A stretch of 64,000 nt of DNA from Nelumbo lutea (lineage: Eukaryota > Streptophyta > Magnoliopsida > Proteales > Nelumbonaceae). The stretch spans positions 41,649,973 through 41,713,972 of the forward strand of contig JAKGHH010000007.1 in NCBI GenBank assembly GCA_022828595.1, given 5' to 3'. The notes under the pieces were generated by a model. That model made no database searches. It was not told the origin of the DNA and worked only from the letters and a program-made list of their open reading frames with translations. A program made the translations under genes and the position numbers. Of the stretch, positions 22,901-30,102 are shown in pieces. The first letter of the stretch is position 1. The number at the start of each line of letters is the position of its first letter.

Positions 22901-23990
22901 CCACATGAGAAACCTTAGATCTAAGGCTCCGATACCAACTTGAAAGAAGAAGAATTGTTTAATGTATTACATGTTTGAAGAGAAGAAAAGAGAGAGAGAG
23001 AGAGAGAGAGAGAAGAAAGAAGGGGTTCAGTGGTGAATGATCTGCTCCTCCATACACTCCTTTATTTATAGCTTTTAGGATCTTTACAAGAATAGGAAAT
23101 AAACAAAAATTAGAAACAATAAGGCCAGCTGGCCCAACTTAATAGAAATTAGAACTACTAAAAAGAAATTAGAAACTACTAATAAAAGAAATTAGAAACA
23201 ACTAGGTGTGGGTACGAAACCACACACACTAGAGCCTGAGTGTGGGTATGGAACCCCACACTCATGACTAACCAACTATTTCTTCAATACCCATTTAGTA
23301 AAATTAAGATACTCCTTCCTCCAATTAGGGGTGTCAATTGGACAATCCAGTCCAATATGAGTCCATTACAGATGGACTAGGTCCAATCCAATCCAATCTG
23401 GACAATTTTGGACCAGTCCAATTCAATGTCTGGACCATCCAATCTGTTCGGATTGGTTTTAATTTAGATTGGTTCCAACCCTAACCTGGTCCATTGACAC
23501 CTGTATTCTTATTTTCTATCAATGGACCGAATAATGGTTCTATCCGACCCAATCCAAATTCCAATATAAATCCATCACAGGTGGACCAAGTCCAATCCAA
23601 TCCAATAAATACTTTGGACCATCAAGTCTGAAGTGGTCCAATTCAGTATGCCTTGTTAGTCCATCCAATCCGTCCATATTGATTTTGATTTGGATGGGGT
23701 CCAACCCAAAACCGGTCCATTGACACCCCTACCCCCAATGAACCACATTCTATGACCCACAACTTTTCCCTTAGAAAACTCTAGCTGCTGTTTCTGCAGT
23801 AGTTTTGCCATCTGAACCTCTGTTTTGTAATTTTGTTGTCTTTGCTTCTTTTAATATTAATTTTGTTTTTCAGGATCAAAAGGGATTTCCTGAAGAGTTA
23901 TTTGCCGTGAAGATGTATGCACTAACCAGCAAGCAAAAGAGAGTGACCAGATCCAAAGTACATTCAAACAAACCTGCCATCATCAAGTGA
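1664..23990 (+). CDS. NTMT1: Alpha-N-terminal protein methyltransferase, 3' half (5 exons)
   Basis: Spliced exons 1664-1783, 9503-9604, 10546-10600, 16450-16547 and 23874-23990 join in frame to 163 codons plus TGA. The protein matches the C-terminal two thirds of the NTMT1/METTL11A family, SAM-dependent enzymes that methylate the free alpha-amino group of proteins after initiator Met removal (XPK-type N termini such as histones and RCC1). Visible family blocks are [15 protein letters not shown] (motif II, SAM ribose contact), [26 protein letters not shown] and [14 protein letters not shown], ending in a basic tail. All introns are GT-AG and phases match. The N-terminal third, with the glycine-rich SAM loop, must lie upstream of the window or beyond the gypsy insertion. 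Introns 1, 3 and 4 hold antisense copia elements. The family histidine in the IGH motif is Gln here. Confidence 0.9.
1784..3871. other. NTMT1 intron, part before Copia-1
   Basis: No coding exon is visible. From about 1981 to 2240 there is a low-complexity patch built from GGTCAATGGGTCA-like words in both orientations, probably a decayed MITE. A poly(T) run sits at 2257-2270. The remainder is AT-rich and resembles degraded transposon sequence. Confidence 0.5.
3877..4122 (-). repeat. Copia-1 3' LTR
   Basis: 246 bp, followed on the plus strand by CTCCCCCTCAAGTTGG (complement of the polypurine tract). It matches the right LTR at 8774-9046 apart from scattered substitutions and the missing 27-bp insert. 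Confidence 0.95.
4140..5675 (-). pseudogene. Copia-1 reverse transcriptase and RNase H
   Basis: The RT begins near 5675 ([51 protein letters not shown]), meets a TGA near 5380, and resumes as [20 protein letters not shown]. The catalytic box [11 protein letters not shown] is intact, the only YVDD intact among the window's elements. A short in-frame SQGY repeat lies ahead of QSDHTLF. RNase H and its tail ([33 protein letters not shown]) extend to about 4172, with frame breaks around 4440-4640. Confidence 0.9.
5676..6253 (-). pseudogene. Copia-1 integrase-RT linker
   Basis: Starts with the typical post-integrase block [16 protein letters not shown], then runs through an acidic, poorly conserved linker. 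Reading frame is lost twice before the RT. VTFFE followed by a variable linker is a copia hallmark. Confidence 0.75.
6297..7613 (-). pseudogene. Copia-1 protease and integrase
   Basis: The protease active site reads NSGATDHM: the catalytic Asp of DSGA is Asn, and a stop precedes it. The integrase zinc finger is intact (WHYQLGHPS with two His, then CESC). A 47-residue segment of the integrase core (FQSQPYKK through VTWV), carrying the first catalytic Asp in HSDVWGP, is duplicated in tandem and in frame at 6933-7073 and 6792-6932. A stop follows QTD, then SDNGKKF and [20 protein letters not shown] supply the second Asp and the Glu region. [16 protein letters not shown] closes the core. Confidence 0.92.
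7800..8747 (-). pseudogene. Copia-1 gag
   Basis: The gag starts at ATG 8747 ([16 protein letters not shown]), shortly after the PBS. The copia gag core is clear: [48 protein letters not shown]. After EEEE near 8217 a stop interrupts it, and the C-terminal part runs to about 7800. The nucleic-acid zinc knuckle is degenerate: [15 protein letters not shown] has lost the usual Gly and the last Cys. Confidence 0.9.
8762..8773 (-). promoter_or_regulatory. Copia-1 primer binding site
   Basis: GCTCTGATACCA on the plus strand, i.e. TGGTATCAGAGC on the element strand, the standard plant initiator-methionine tRNA complement. It directly abuts the LTR. Confidence 0.92.
8774..9046 (-). repeat. Copia-1 5' LTR
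   Basis: 273 bp. It carries about 27 bp more than the other LTR near its end, where the motif TTTCTTAATTTGCC is repeated imperfectly. The two LTRs would have been identical at insertion, so this is a later local duplication (or a loss from the other copy). Confidence 0.93.
9052..9502. other. NTMT1 intron after Copia-1
   Basis: No gene. The text around 9060-9200 (purine-rich, then ATTTATAATAATGAG and a GGTGGCACACC block) looks like part of an older LTR into which Copia-1 inserted, but I cannot define its ends. Confidence 0.4.
9503..9604 (+). CDS. NTMT1: NTMT1 exon b (34 codons, phase 0)
   Basis: Acceptor TCGTAG/GAATTC, donor GCGATG/GTAAAT. It encodes [20 protein letters not shown] and [22 protein letters not shown] is the family motif IV, next to the substrate N terminus. 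The residue after CIG is Gln (CAG); human NTMT1 has His140 there. Confidence 0.9.
9605..10545. other. NTMT1 intron 2 (941 bp), no insertion seen
   Basis: The only one of the four visible introns in which I recognise no transposable element. AT-rich, with T-runs typical of plant introns. It gives an estimate of the intron size before transposon growth. Confidence 0.6.
10546..10600 (+). CDS. NTMT1: NTMT1 exon c (55 bp, ends in phase 1)
   Basis: Acceptor TTGCAG/GCTGGC, donor AAATCTG/GTAAGA. It encodes [18 protein letters not shown] plus the first base of Gly. KEN corresponds to the KDN of the animal enzyme, whose Asn contacts the peptide N terminus. Confidence 0.88.
10601..11763. other. NTMT1 intron 3, left part
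   Basis: No gene recognised. Short open stretches are present but show no known motif and have intron-like composition. Confidence 0.5.
11764..12103 (+). pseudogene. Unidentified host-gene fragment
   Basis: A coding-like stretch reads [20 protein letters not shown], then [20 protein letters not shown] as far as CYDKGP. After a one-base slip near 11990 it continues in the next frame as [20 protein letters not shown] and [11 protein letters not shown]. Composition is strongly protein-like (amphipathic, charged) and unlike the surrounding intron. I do not recognise the family. It lies on the plus strand in NTMT1 intron 3, directly beside the truncated Copia-3, so it may be a captured or retroposed fragment. 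The frameshift argues against function. Confidence 0.6.
12376..12930 (-). pseudogene. Copia-3 integrase remnants
   Basis: The segment [20 protein letters not shown] with [15 protein letters not shown] corresponds to the copia integrase block after QNGVAERK. Flanking plus-strand text (for example CATCAGAGTGCAG near 12800) corresponds to the HSDVWG region. Multiple frameshifts. Confidence 0.7.
13055..13260. repeat. Simple-repeat cluster: (TC)n and (TAA)n
   Basis: (TC)n at 13055-13078 and about 13131-13176, with short flanking duplicates (CAACTTGCAG appears after each), then (TAA)n at 13231-13258. The overlapping long reading frames on both strands here are artefacts of the dinucleotide repeats. 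Confidence 0.95.
13595..13860 (-). pseudogene. Copia-3 protease region
   Basis: Reads [20 protein letters not shown] and [18 protein letters not shown], the copia stretch from protease to pre-integrase (the usual HVPKFPFNLLSVS block). The active-site segment just upstream on the element strand is damaged. Confidence 0.75.
14150..15180 (-). pseudogene. Copia-3 gag remnants
   Basis: Fragments include [19 protein letters not shown] (gag C-terminal half, just before where the zinc knuckle would be) and [13 protein letters not shown] (the LNGxNYxxW block at the gag N terminus). The two lie in different frames with stops between. A roughly 30-bp piece around 14930-15005 is locally duplicated (CACAATTATAACAGTCCAAG and near copy). 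Confidence 0.65.
15438..15666 (-). repeat. Copia-3 5' LTR
   Basis: Starts TGTAATCAGACAG right after a tRNA-Met primer-site complement. The end near CCCCTGACAACA is an estimate because the partner LTR is lost. It contains GAGAGA-rich and TATATTTATAA segments. Confidence 0.6.
15667..16449. other. NTMT1 intron 3, right part
   Basis: No gene. The last 30 bases before exon d carry a normal T-rich acceptor. Confidence 0.55.
16450..16547 (+). CDS. NTMT1: NTMT1 exon d (98 bp)
   Basis: Acceptor TTTTGCAG/GATTTG, donor TCAAAG/GTTAAT. Completing the split Gly, it reads [18 protein letters not shown] and [15 protein letters not shown]. The two acidic residues of LDKDD align with Asp177 and Asp180 of human NTMT1, which bind the substrate amino group, and both are kept. 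Confidence 0.9.
16869..17270 (-). repeat. Copia-2 3' LTR
   Basis: 402 bp, ending before CTCCCCCTCAAGTTGG, the polypurine-tract complement. It carries (GA)n at 16912-16952 and an AGAAATTAGAAAC-type repeat (17091-17180). It is longer than the other LTR, mainly through these unstable tracts. Confidence 0.93.
17366..17929 (-). pseudogene. Copia-2 RNase H and C-terminal tail
   Basis: [20 protein letters not shown] and [19 protein letters not shown] (end of RT) lead into RNase H with [20 protein letters not shown]. Near 17630 the frame is lost. The tail ([20 protein letters not shown]) continues in a new frame with further breaks. Confidence 0.88.
17982..18596 (-). pseudogene. Copia-2 reverse transcriptase, YVDD changed to YAND
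   Basis: The RT core is open for 204 residues: [61 protein letters not shown]. The catalytic box at 18198-18209 reads YAND: Val is Ala and the first catalytic Asp is Asn, which should abolish polymerisation. Confidence 0.9.
18724..19631. mobile_element. MITE-like insertion in Copia-2 (outer)
   Basis: The block starts CATAGTTTTCAAGGTGCC and ends GCCTTGACAACTAT, giving imperfect inverted ends (ATAGTTKTCAAGG). Near both ends are GGCG/CGCC words such as AAGGCGAGGC and GTCGCCTAGTC. It interrupts Copia-2 between EAL and ALVKNT of the RT start. Both copia flanks contain AGAGC, but I cannot fix the target duplication. MITE (a) sits inside it. Confidence 0.65.
18765..19176. mobile_element. MITE (a): hAT-like, GAGCTCGAGC words
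   Basis: 412 bp with inverted termini TAAGGGTGGCAACGAGCC and, reading inward from the right, TAGGGGTGGATTCGAGCC. The flanking 8-bp duplication GTTAGGGC / GTTAGGGG has one mismatch; 8 bp is the hAT signature. The outer thirds consist of self-complementary GAGCTCGAGC/GGCTCGG words and the centre is almost pure A+T. No coding capacity. Confidence 0.8.
19550..20263 (-). pseudogene. Copia-2 integrase end and linker
   Basis: [19 protein letters not shown] and [16 protein letters not shown] are the conserved copia blocks after the integrase core. A Pro/Thr-rich linker follows ([17 protein letters not shown]). The last part of the open frame before 19630 is MITE sequence, not retroelement. Confidence 0.85.
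20270..20900 (-). pseudogene. Copia-2 integrase core, broken
   Basis: Reverse-complement fragments of the integrase are recognisable, including the region equivalent to [14 protein letters not shown] near 20440-20510 and HRSSYPLS-type pre-core text near 20800. They are spread over all three frames with several stops. Confidence 0.7.
20946..21320 (-). pseudogene. Copia-2 protease and pre-integrase
   Basis: After the active-site region ([14 protein letters not shown]), [18 protein letters not shown] and [18 protein letters not shown] follow the copia protease pattern. [20 protein letters not shown] is the pre-integrase strand. The frame breaks before the integrase zinc finger. Confidence 0.85.
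21690..22270 (-). pseudogene. Copia-2 gag
   Basis: The frame opens at [20 protein letters not shown]; the LDGxNYxxW block precedes it in another frame. [31 protein letters not shown] and [19 protein letters not shown] are typical UBN2-type gag. A frameshift near 21900 separates the C-terminal half ([34 protein letters not shown]). Confidence 0.88.
22925..22937 (-). promoter_or_regulatory. Copia-2 primer binding site
   Basis: GGCTCCGATACCA on the plus strand, i.e. TGGTATCGGAGCC on the element strand, directly next to the LTR. It differs from the common TGGTATCAGAGC by A to G at one position. Confidence 0.85.
22938..23286 (-). repeat. Copia-2 5' LTR
   Basis: 349 bp, starting ACTTGAAAG and ending TTTCTTCA on the plus strand, followed by the ATACC duplication. 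It is shorter than the partner at 16869-17270 because it carries fewer GA and AGAAATTAG units (GA tract about 22990-23013). Confidence 0.93.
23336..23731 (+). mobile_element. MITE (b): hAT-like, GGACCAATCC words
   Basis: 396 bp with termini TAGGGGTGTCAATTGGAC and, inverted, TAGGGGTGTCAATGGACC. The 8-bp flanks CCTCCAAT and CCCCCAAT differ by one base, as expected for hAT. The body is made of TCCAATCC/GGATTGG words in both orientations. The text CACCTGTATTCTTATTTTCT in the middle recurs inverted in MITE (c). It sits in intron 4 of NTMT1 just 3' of Copia-2. Confidence 0.85.
23874..23990 (+). CDS. NTMT1: NTMT1 last exon (39 codons with TGA)
   Basis: Acceptor TTTTTCAG/GATCAA after a T-rich tract. 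It encodes [17 protein letters not shown], then a basic tail with [17 protein letters not shown] and [14 protein letters not shown] is the last beta strand of the methyltransferase fold. The basic extension is absent from the human protein but, as I recall, present in plant relatives. Confidence 0.9.
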   Translation, partial: DQKGFPEELFAVKMYALTSKQKRVTRSKVHSNKPAIIK

Positions 23991-25777
23991 GTCTCACAGA
24001 TGGAATAGTATCCTAATGCAAACAACTTCCGATTGGAGATCCAATGGGCCTCCCTAGAATACGGTGTTCTCATCTTTTTACCTCCGCCCCAATTTTTGTG
24101 TTGTAACAGGCTTGTAATTCTAATACAAAAACATACATTTATAGATATTTGTGCTTGTTTTCTGGTAATACCACAGAAAAGTTGCACAGTTTTCAGTTGG
24201 AAAGTGGTTCATAAATTCTCCCTTTAATTTGGTTGCATAAAAAGTAAAGAAGGAAAACAAGGAGAATAGGCTAATTGTCATAAGCGGCGAACTTTACATG
24301 CAGGATAATTCTTGGAAGGATATCCCTTCAATGCTAATAAATAATGTGGTACTTCTATTGAAAAATTATCAAATCAAAAAATAAATAAATAAATAAGAGT
24401 TTTGTTAGAAACTCACCATACCCATCCAGCCTGGCCTAACCTCTAAATTTTCCGGCTTGGGCGGTCGCATTTCTGTCAAACCCAGCTTGGCCGGGACCAA
24501 TATCAAGTCAGCACAGAATGCAGTTTGTGCCCAGGACAAACAAGCCTTAGGTCCAATGCCTGGAAATTATTTGATAATATTTTAGTATCTTACATGCATG
24601 GTGTAAATACTTGTAGTTTACCATCATTGGGATTACGATGAAAACGTCAAAGGAAAAACCATATGGAGGAATCCCGATCAGGATACTCTTGCAATGGTAA
24701 AAAACACTATTAAAATGATGGAAAGCTCATACATCTCCAGTGAGCATTGATAGCCATTTAAGGCCTGCGATGAGTAAAGAACACCTCATGGAACCTGCAA
24801 TGAACAATGAGCGTTGCCTAAGACTTGCAATGAATATAAAATAACATTGTCAATCAAAGACAAACTCAATACATTAATAGCACTTTGTGATGAATACGAA
24901 ATGATAATTCATGTTGTAAAGAATGGCGGATAGACCTCGAGACCGGTGATATCTGCAAATGGGAGATTAGCATTCCTTCTGAGCACAGTGAGTTATGATA
25001 AGGCATCTCGAAGGCGATTGAACAAATGCCCAAGCACGCCAGTCATATTCAAATCTTGTTCTTAACATGTGACCATATAGGAAAAATCGTAAAGGGATGT
25101 AGCTTACACGCACCACACAAGAATCCTTAAGAGAAAGGAAACTGTCTTTGAAAAATCTCACTGGACATGTGAAATCCTAATGGTGTTCCCTTAATAGTCG
25201 ATATAAAGATAAAGATCCCATTTTTTAATAGGAAATATCTTCATTTAGATCATTTTCCTTACAGCCTTGGGGCCTCTTTTTAAAGAAGGGAACAACTCTC
25301 CCCTTTTCTAATAGGAAATGTCTCTCATACACTCCTCTACTTTTCTCCTATTGTCCTCTACAACCATTATTCACCCTCATCTCTTCTCTTCCTTGTCATT
25401 CGGAAGCTTGACCAACCACTTATGTTCCATCTATGGAGGCGGCAAAAGTACAATGAATTGTTTTCATTGATTTTCATATCAGCCACTAGCATCTATGGAG
25501 TTCTCCATCCTCTGTTTGTTTGCTCTAGAATTCTTCAATTGCAGTTTTGGGGAAAACTTGTCATTGCCGACTCACTATTTAATCCTGTCTCAGATCATCC
25601 TTTCCTCTCTATTGAGAGTGGTGGGCATCTTAAGCAAAGAAAAGCGGTTTGTGTTAAGTGCCGCAACTTGTTTACTGATTGGATCAGGGTAATCAATTAG
25701 GCTCAAATTAGAACCCATCAACATTGAACAAAATCGCACCCTAGGACGAGATCATCATTGGCATTGAACGAGAGTCA
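23991..25777. other. 3' flank of NTMT1, no gene seen
   Basis: The first 250 bases are probably the 3' UTR; T-rich and AATAAA-like stretches occur near 24340-24400 (AATAAATAATGTGG, AAATAAATAAATAAG). The rest is AT-rich. Two overlapping open frames at 25422-25700 have no recognisable motif. Confidence 0.5.
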
Positions 25778-26180
25778 CAAGGGTGTCAATGGACCAATTT
25801 TGGATTGGACCCCATTCAGTTCAAAATCAATTTAGACGGATTGGATGGACCAATAAGACATATTGGATTGGACCAATCTAGACCAAAATATTTATTAGAT
25901 TGGAATGGACCCGGTCCATCCATAATAAATTTATATTGGATTAGGTTGGATTAAGCCAATATCTGGTCCATAGATATAAGATAAGAATATAGGTGTTAAT
26001 GAATCAGATTTTGGTTGAAACCCTTCTAAATCAAAACGAATTTAAAGAGATTGGACAGTCCAAGCATTGAATTGGACTGGTCCAAAATATTTATGAATTG
26101 GATTGGACCTGATCCATTTGTAATAGACTTACATTGGACTGGATTGGATTGGACCAAATCCAGTCCAATTGACTCCCCTA
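25778..26180 (-). mobile_element. MITE (c): inverted relative of MITE (b)
   Basis: 403 bp, ending ATTGACTCCCCTA; inverted, this reads TAGGGGAGTCAATTGGAC. The left end CAAGGGTGTCAATGGACC is eroded. The internal AGATAAGAATATAGGTGTTA is the reverse complement of the middle of MITE (b), so the two belong to one family in opposite orientation. I could not find a matching 8-bp flank (GAGAGTCA versus ATCGCAGG). Confidence 0.75.
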
Positions 26181-26595
26181 ATCGCAGGCAAAGAACAATT
26201 CCACTTCATGTTACTAGAAGCTCAGTCAAACATGTCGACAATGTCCCAAGATTATGGGATTTAACAGCACAAAGGACCCGTACCCATCTTCATGCGGTTT
26301 CCATTCTCTATCGGGGCAAGCGAACCCTTACCAGATCAAGTTCCAATGCACTAGATTCTATTTTCATTCTTCGACTGAAATTTTATCTTTCAGATGCGTG
26401 GGTCCAGATAAGAGAAAACCCTATTACTATTTACAACTGAAAAGTTCCATCTTCTTCAATTGGGATTCATAGATGATGTTAAGGTGTTTTTTTTTTATTT
26501 GAGTAATTCTTGCTGATATCTAGATATTTTGTTTCCTTGGCGTCAATTCATTGAGTATAATAGAGATTCATTTAATACACCACATTCTATAACTG
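26181..26595. other. No gene seen
   Basis: An open frame on the plus strand (about 26181-26440) has no recognisable motif, and part of it lies in MITE (c). I do not call it a gene. Confidence 0.45.
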
Positions 26596-26600
26596 CCACG

Positions 26601-28544
26601 TGTTAGACAGTTTTGTATGCCCTTAGCTTCAATCAAAATTGATGTACTTTATGAGTTTATTGTAAATGAATAAAAGTGCATATTTGATTCATGTTCCCTT
26701 GGTATGTTTCTGTGTAATACCCTTAAACCGGACACTTATTGAGACTCGTGTTAGTTTAGAATGTTCACAGCCAGTGGGTCGGTTTGGGGAGACCTATCCT
26801 GACAAGGCTGACACTGTGGTGCCACCAAGTCGGTTGGGGTGGCTTGTCTCAGCTAACGGGGTGAGACCCTAGGCACATACAATGTGGGATCAATTGAATC
26901 TTTGAACTGGACCAGATTTCTAGTATTGCCCTGGACCTTGGAGATTGATGGGCAAAACTGGAAAGTTACACCCGACCCCTAGACTCGATTATGATACTGC
27001 ACTGGGTGTCGGATCGGGCTATCTTTGATGTATCAATCAGTGAGATCCTTAGCGGGGGTCAAAACCTGGGTATGTTGGGACAATCCGAGAATTCATCTGA
27101 GTGGGTGATCATAGTGACAGGATCAGCCCCTTTGTCGGACAAAGGTAATGATCGGGGATGCACTCTCACTGTTGGAAACCAAGATAGCCGACAGCCGATT
27201 TCAACCGTTGAGATTTGTTTTGCAAAGTATATTTTATATGAGATATAGAAGTATATATATTGTGGTTTCTAAAATGTTTGCAAAAAGGTTTTAATTCCCG
27301 GGATCCATATAAGTGGAGAGTGCAACACTGTTCCTTGCAGCCGAGGGAGAGGTCCTCTCTTGTCGGGCAGTGTATGATCATTAAGGGTTGAGAGGTTAAG
27401 TGTAAGACCATTGAGGATAATACCTGATGGGCTAATCTTACATCTGCCCACAGTCCTTGGGTGTTACAAGGTGGCTTGGCCCAGGGACCACTTAGGGTAA
27501 GTGTTGGGCCCATAGAGCCCATTCGATGGGTTTCAGGGGGTGCACTGTCTTTAACAGTGTATTCGACCAGGCCTTGTAACAAAGGCTGGGCCGAACCCAT
27601 GTGGCTGATGTGTAGATCAATGCTTGGGTCCCACGCCATACAAGGAAGCCCAACTGGGCAGCAGTTAGGAAGGTTGAGTGAGCACATAAACTTAATGGGC
27701 CTAAAGCCCATTTCGAACTGGGCTATTTATTTAGTTAATTAAAGGGGCGAATTCTGAGATGGATTAGCAGATAGGATAGGGTCTTAATCCTATCCACTCA
27801 GACAGTCCAGATCTGAATGTGATTCAGATCTAGAAACCTCCTAATGGAATTAGGAGAAAGCTTATCTAATCTGCAGATAAGATAAGGGTTTATCCTTATC
27901 ACTAGAAGAGAAGGCTGATCCAAATATGATTTGGATAAGCACCTCCTAATAGGATTAGGAGCTGATCATTTAAGTTAACAAAAGGAAGGAGGGGGCGGCA
28001 GCCTTGAGAAGAGATACATCAGATCCTCTTTAGTGCTGAAATCAAGAAGAGAGAATTCTGCACCCTGCGAATACTCTCTTGCCGCCTCCCTGTTTTTGTC
28101 GCCCTGTTTTTTCCAGTTCGATCTCCAGTTGTGGGAGAAGTCAAGATTGGATCTTGACATCAGTTCTTTGAGAAAGGATTGAAGAGGAAGCTGTGCTCAC
28201 GTACCATTCTACTGATTCTTGCGAAGGACAGAGTTCTTGGGGAAGAACACTGCTGATTCTGCTCCATCCTACACTGCGCCATCTTCAGTGGGAGCAGTCT
28301 TTGGATCCTTCCTTGGGTGTGAACACCTTCGTTGGGAGATATTACTTCTCCGTATCAGGTATAATTCTCTCCTATTCCTTTTGGTTCAGATCTGGTTCAG
28401 TTTAAAGTTGAAGATTGATCATTGAAAATATAATTTTCTAAATAGGGAATGTGATTCCCAGTTGAAGGGAGAGAAAAATTTTTGAAATTCGCCCCTTATT
28501 CCGCAATCTTTGGGCGTCCATGGGATGGATCTCTCATCCCTTCA
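26601..28544 (+). repeat. Solo LTR of Copia-B family
   Basis: 1,944 bp from TGTTAGACAG to CTCTCATCCCTTCA, the exact ends of the Copia-B LTRs, with no internal retroelement beside it. Flanks CCACG (26596-26600) and CCATG (28545-28549) are a target duplication with one C-to-T change at a CpG. It is thus a genuine solo LTR left by LTR-LTR recombination. Internal landmarks shared with the other copies are GAGACTCGTGTTAGTTTAG, GTGACAGGATCAGCCCCTTT and GGGAATGTGATTCCCAG near the end. Confidence 0.93.
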
Positions 28545-28549
28545 CCATG

Positions 28550-29128
28550 TTCAATACTAAGAATCCCAATCCCACCAAATTGAGTGGGCCAACAGAACAT
28601 ATTCTTGATCATTTAAACGGAGATATGTGTATATTATATTTTGTTCCGAGCTATAATGGTTTGGCTAAACTTGTTAGCAAAACCTGCCCACGGTTAGATT
28701 TTCTGTGAATGTTAGAGCTTCAGTTGCAACACAACCCTCTAGAGCAACTTACGGCCAAATCCATGAACACCCTATGAGCACCGCCCAACTAAGAAACTTT
28801 TGCATGATATTTGTTTTGCCACAGTTGCTTGTTGGTAACACATTCCCCACAGTAAAGATGTAGTAGGGAGGTAATATGTTATGCACTGCTTCCCTGTGTT
28901 ATCCTTGGGACACCTCAAGGTAGAGATGCATAGATAGTAGGGAACATATCGTATGTGCAGTATCAAAGGCCTGAAGGATGAGATTAGCACCAATGCTCCC
29001 TTCATGTTGCTTTAGATAAGAATTTGCAAATAGTCGACAAGTGTGTTGTATTTACTCATGATCCCCCACTTACTGAGGTTATTGATTGTTTATATAAAGC
29101 TTTTCAAGATTTATTACATGCCTTGTTA
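28550..29128. other. No gene seen
   Basis: Unique-looking AT-rich sequence between the solo LTR and Copia-A. The short open frames show no recognisable family. Confidence 0.5.
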
Positions 29129-29133
29129 CCGAA

Positions 29134-29306
29134 TGTAAGTTGGTGCCGAGAACGGAGAACTTCTGAATTTTTCTTATTGAGTTTCAACTAGTATTTATAA
29201 TTACAAAGATAGTCTCGGTTGTGGTGTAACAAGTCATCTAACTGACTGGACTACAAGTGGGTCAAGCGGTTAAACTACACGTGGGCCTGAGACTCTAATC
29301 CTAACA
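29134..29306 (-). repeat. Copia-A 3' LTR
   Basis: 173 bp, TGTAAGTTGGTGCCGAGAAC to CTAATCCTAACA. The CCCCTTCAACTTGGAG that follows on the plus strand is the complement of the polypurine tract. Confidence 0.93.
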
Positions 29307-29311
29307 CCCCT

Positions 29312-30102
29312 TCAACTTGGAGCGTTGGAAGGCATCAAAACACCCAACTTGGAGAGGAAATGGTGAATTTTTTCTACGAGAAGAGCCTTTGTGAGAAGAT
29401 CAGTTGGCTGAGAAGAGCTCGATAAGTGATGAGTTTGTAAAGAGCAATTTTGCACATGTTCACGAACGAAATGATAGTCAATTTTAATGTGTTTCATTCT
29501 TTCATGAAAAACCGGATTACTGCATGTGAAGTGATGCCTTGCTGTCACAATGTAGTTGCATATGTGATGAAAGTTGAATGGTGAGATCGGTTAAGAGATG
29601 TCGAAGCCAAACTAATTCAACTGTGACGGAGGCCATTGCCTGCCGAGGAGCAAGAAACAATCGGTTGCTTCTTGCTTTTCCAAGATAGAGGAGACGAGCT
29701 GAGTAAGGTGATGTAGCCAGTGGTTGATCGTTGGATGACAAAATAACTAGCCCAGTCAGAATCGGTGTATCTATTGAGAATAAGGCTGTTGTTGCTCAGA
29801 AGAGATATGCCATGCAATGGAGTGCCTTTGAGATATCGAACAACATGTAAGGCAACGTCAAGTTGAGGCAGTTTACAGCAAATGAGAGGTCGAGCCTGGT
29901 GACTGTGATATAAACTAAGCGGCCCACCCAATCTTCGATATGGTGATGGGTCGGACAAGATGGGGCTAGAAGTGTCATCAAAATGGCATTTGACCTCCAT
30001 GGGTGTTGATGACGGTTTGAAGTCTTGCATCCCAGTATTAAGAAGAATATCAGTTATGTATTTATGTTGACTGAGAAAGATGCTTTCAACAGAGGACTTC
30101 AA
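29312..30102 (-). pseudogene. Copia-A RNase H and RT C-terminus
   Basis: SIFLSQHKYITDILLNTGMQ, SSTPMEV, VVRYLKGTPLHGI and RYTDSDWASY give the end of RT and the start of RNase H. A frameshift then leads to SVTVELVWLRHLLTDLTI and the tail KHIKIDYHFVREHV with LLTKAL. Several stops. Confidence 0.85.

Larger units (their letters stand above)
16869..23286 (-). mobile_element. Copia-2: Ty1/copia in NTMT1 intron 4
   Basis: A 6,418-bp element on the minus strand, flanked by the target duplication ATACC (16864-16868 and 23287-23291). In element orientation both LTRs begin TGAAGAAATAG and end CTTTCAAGT, so the 3' dinucleotide is GT instead of CA. Gag, protease, integrase, RT and RNase H follow copia order. 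A MITE-like block (about 18724-19631), itself holding a second MITE, interrupts the region between the linker and the RT. The element is dead: it has frameshifts and a mutated RT active site. Confidence 0.94.

Noticed and set aside
25422..25700. Two overlapping plus-strand open frames of 92 and 65 residues
   Set aside because: No recognisable domain, no splice or promoter context, and overlapping frames of similar length point to chance.
26051..26472. 129-residue plus-strand open frame
   Set aside because: Its first third is MITE (c) sequence (GLDWT repeats reflect the GGACTGGATT words); no family motif in the remainder.
27166..27742. Open frames on both strands within the solo LTR
   Set aside because: The same text recurs in four other LTR copies with different frame breaks; non-coding LTR.
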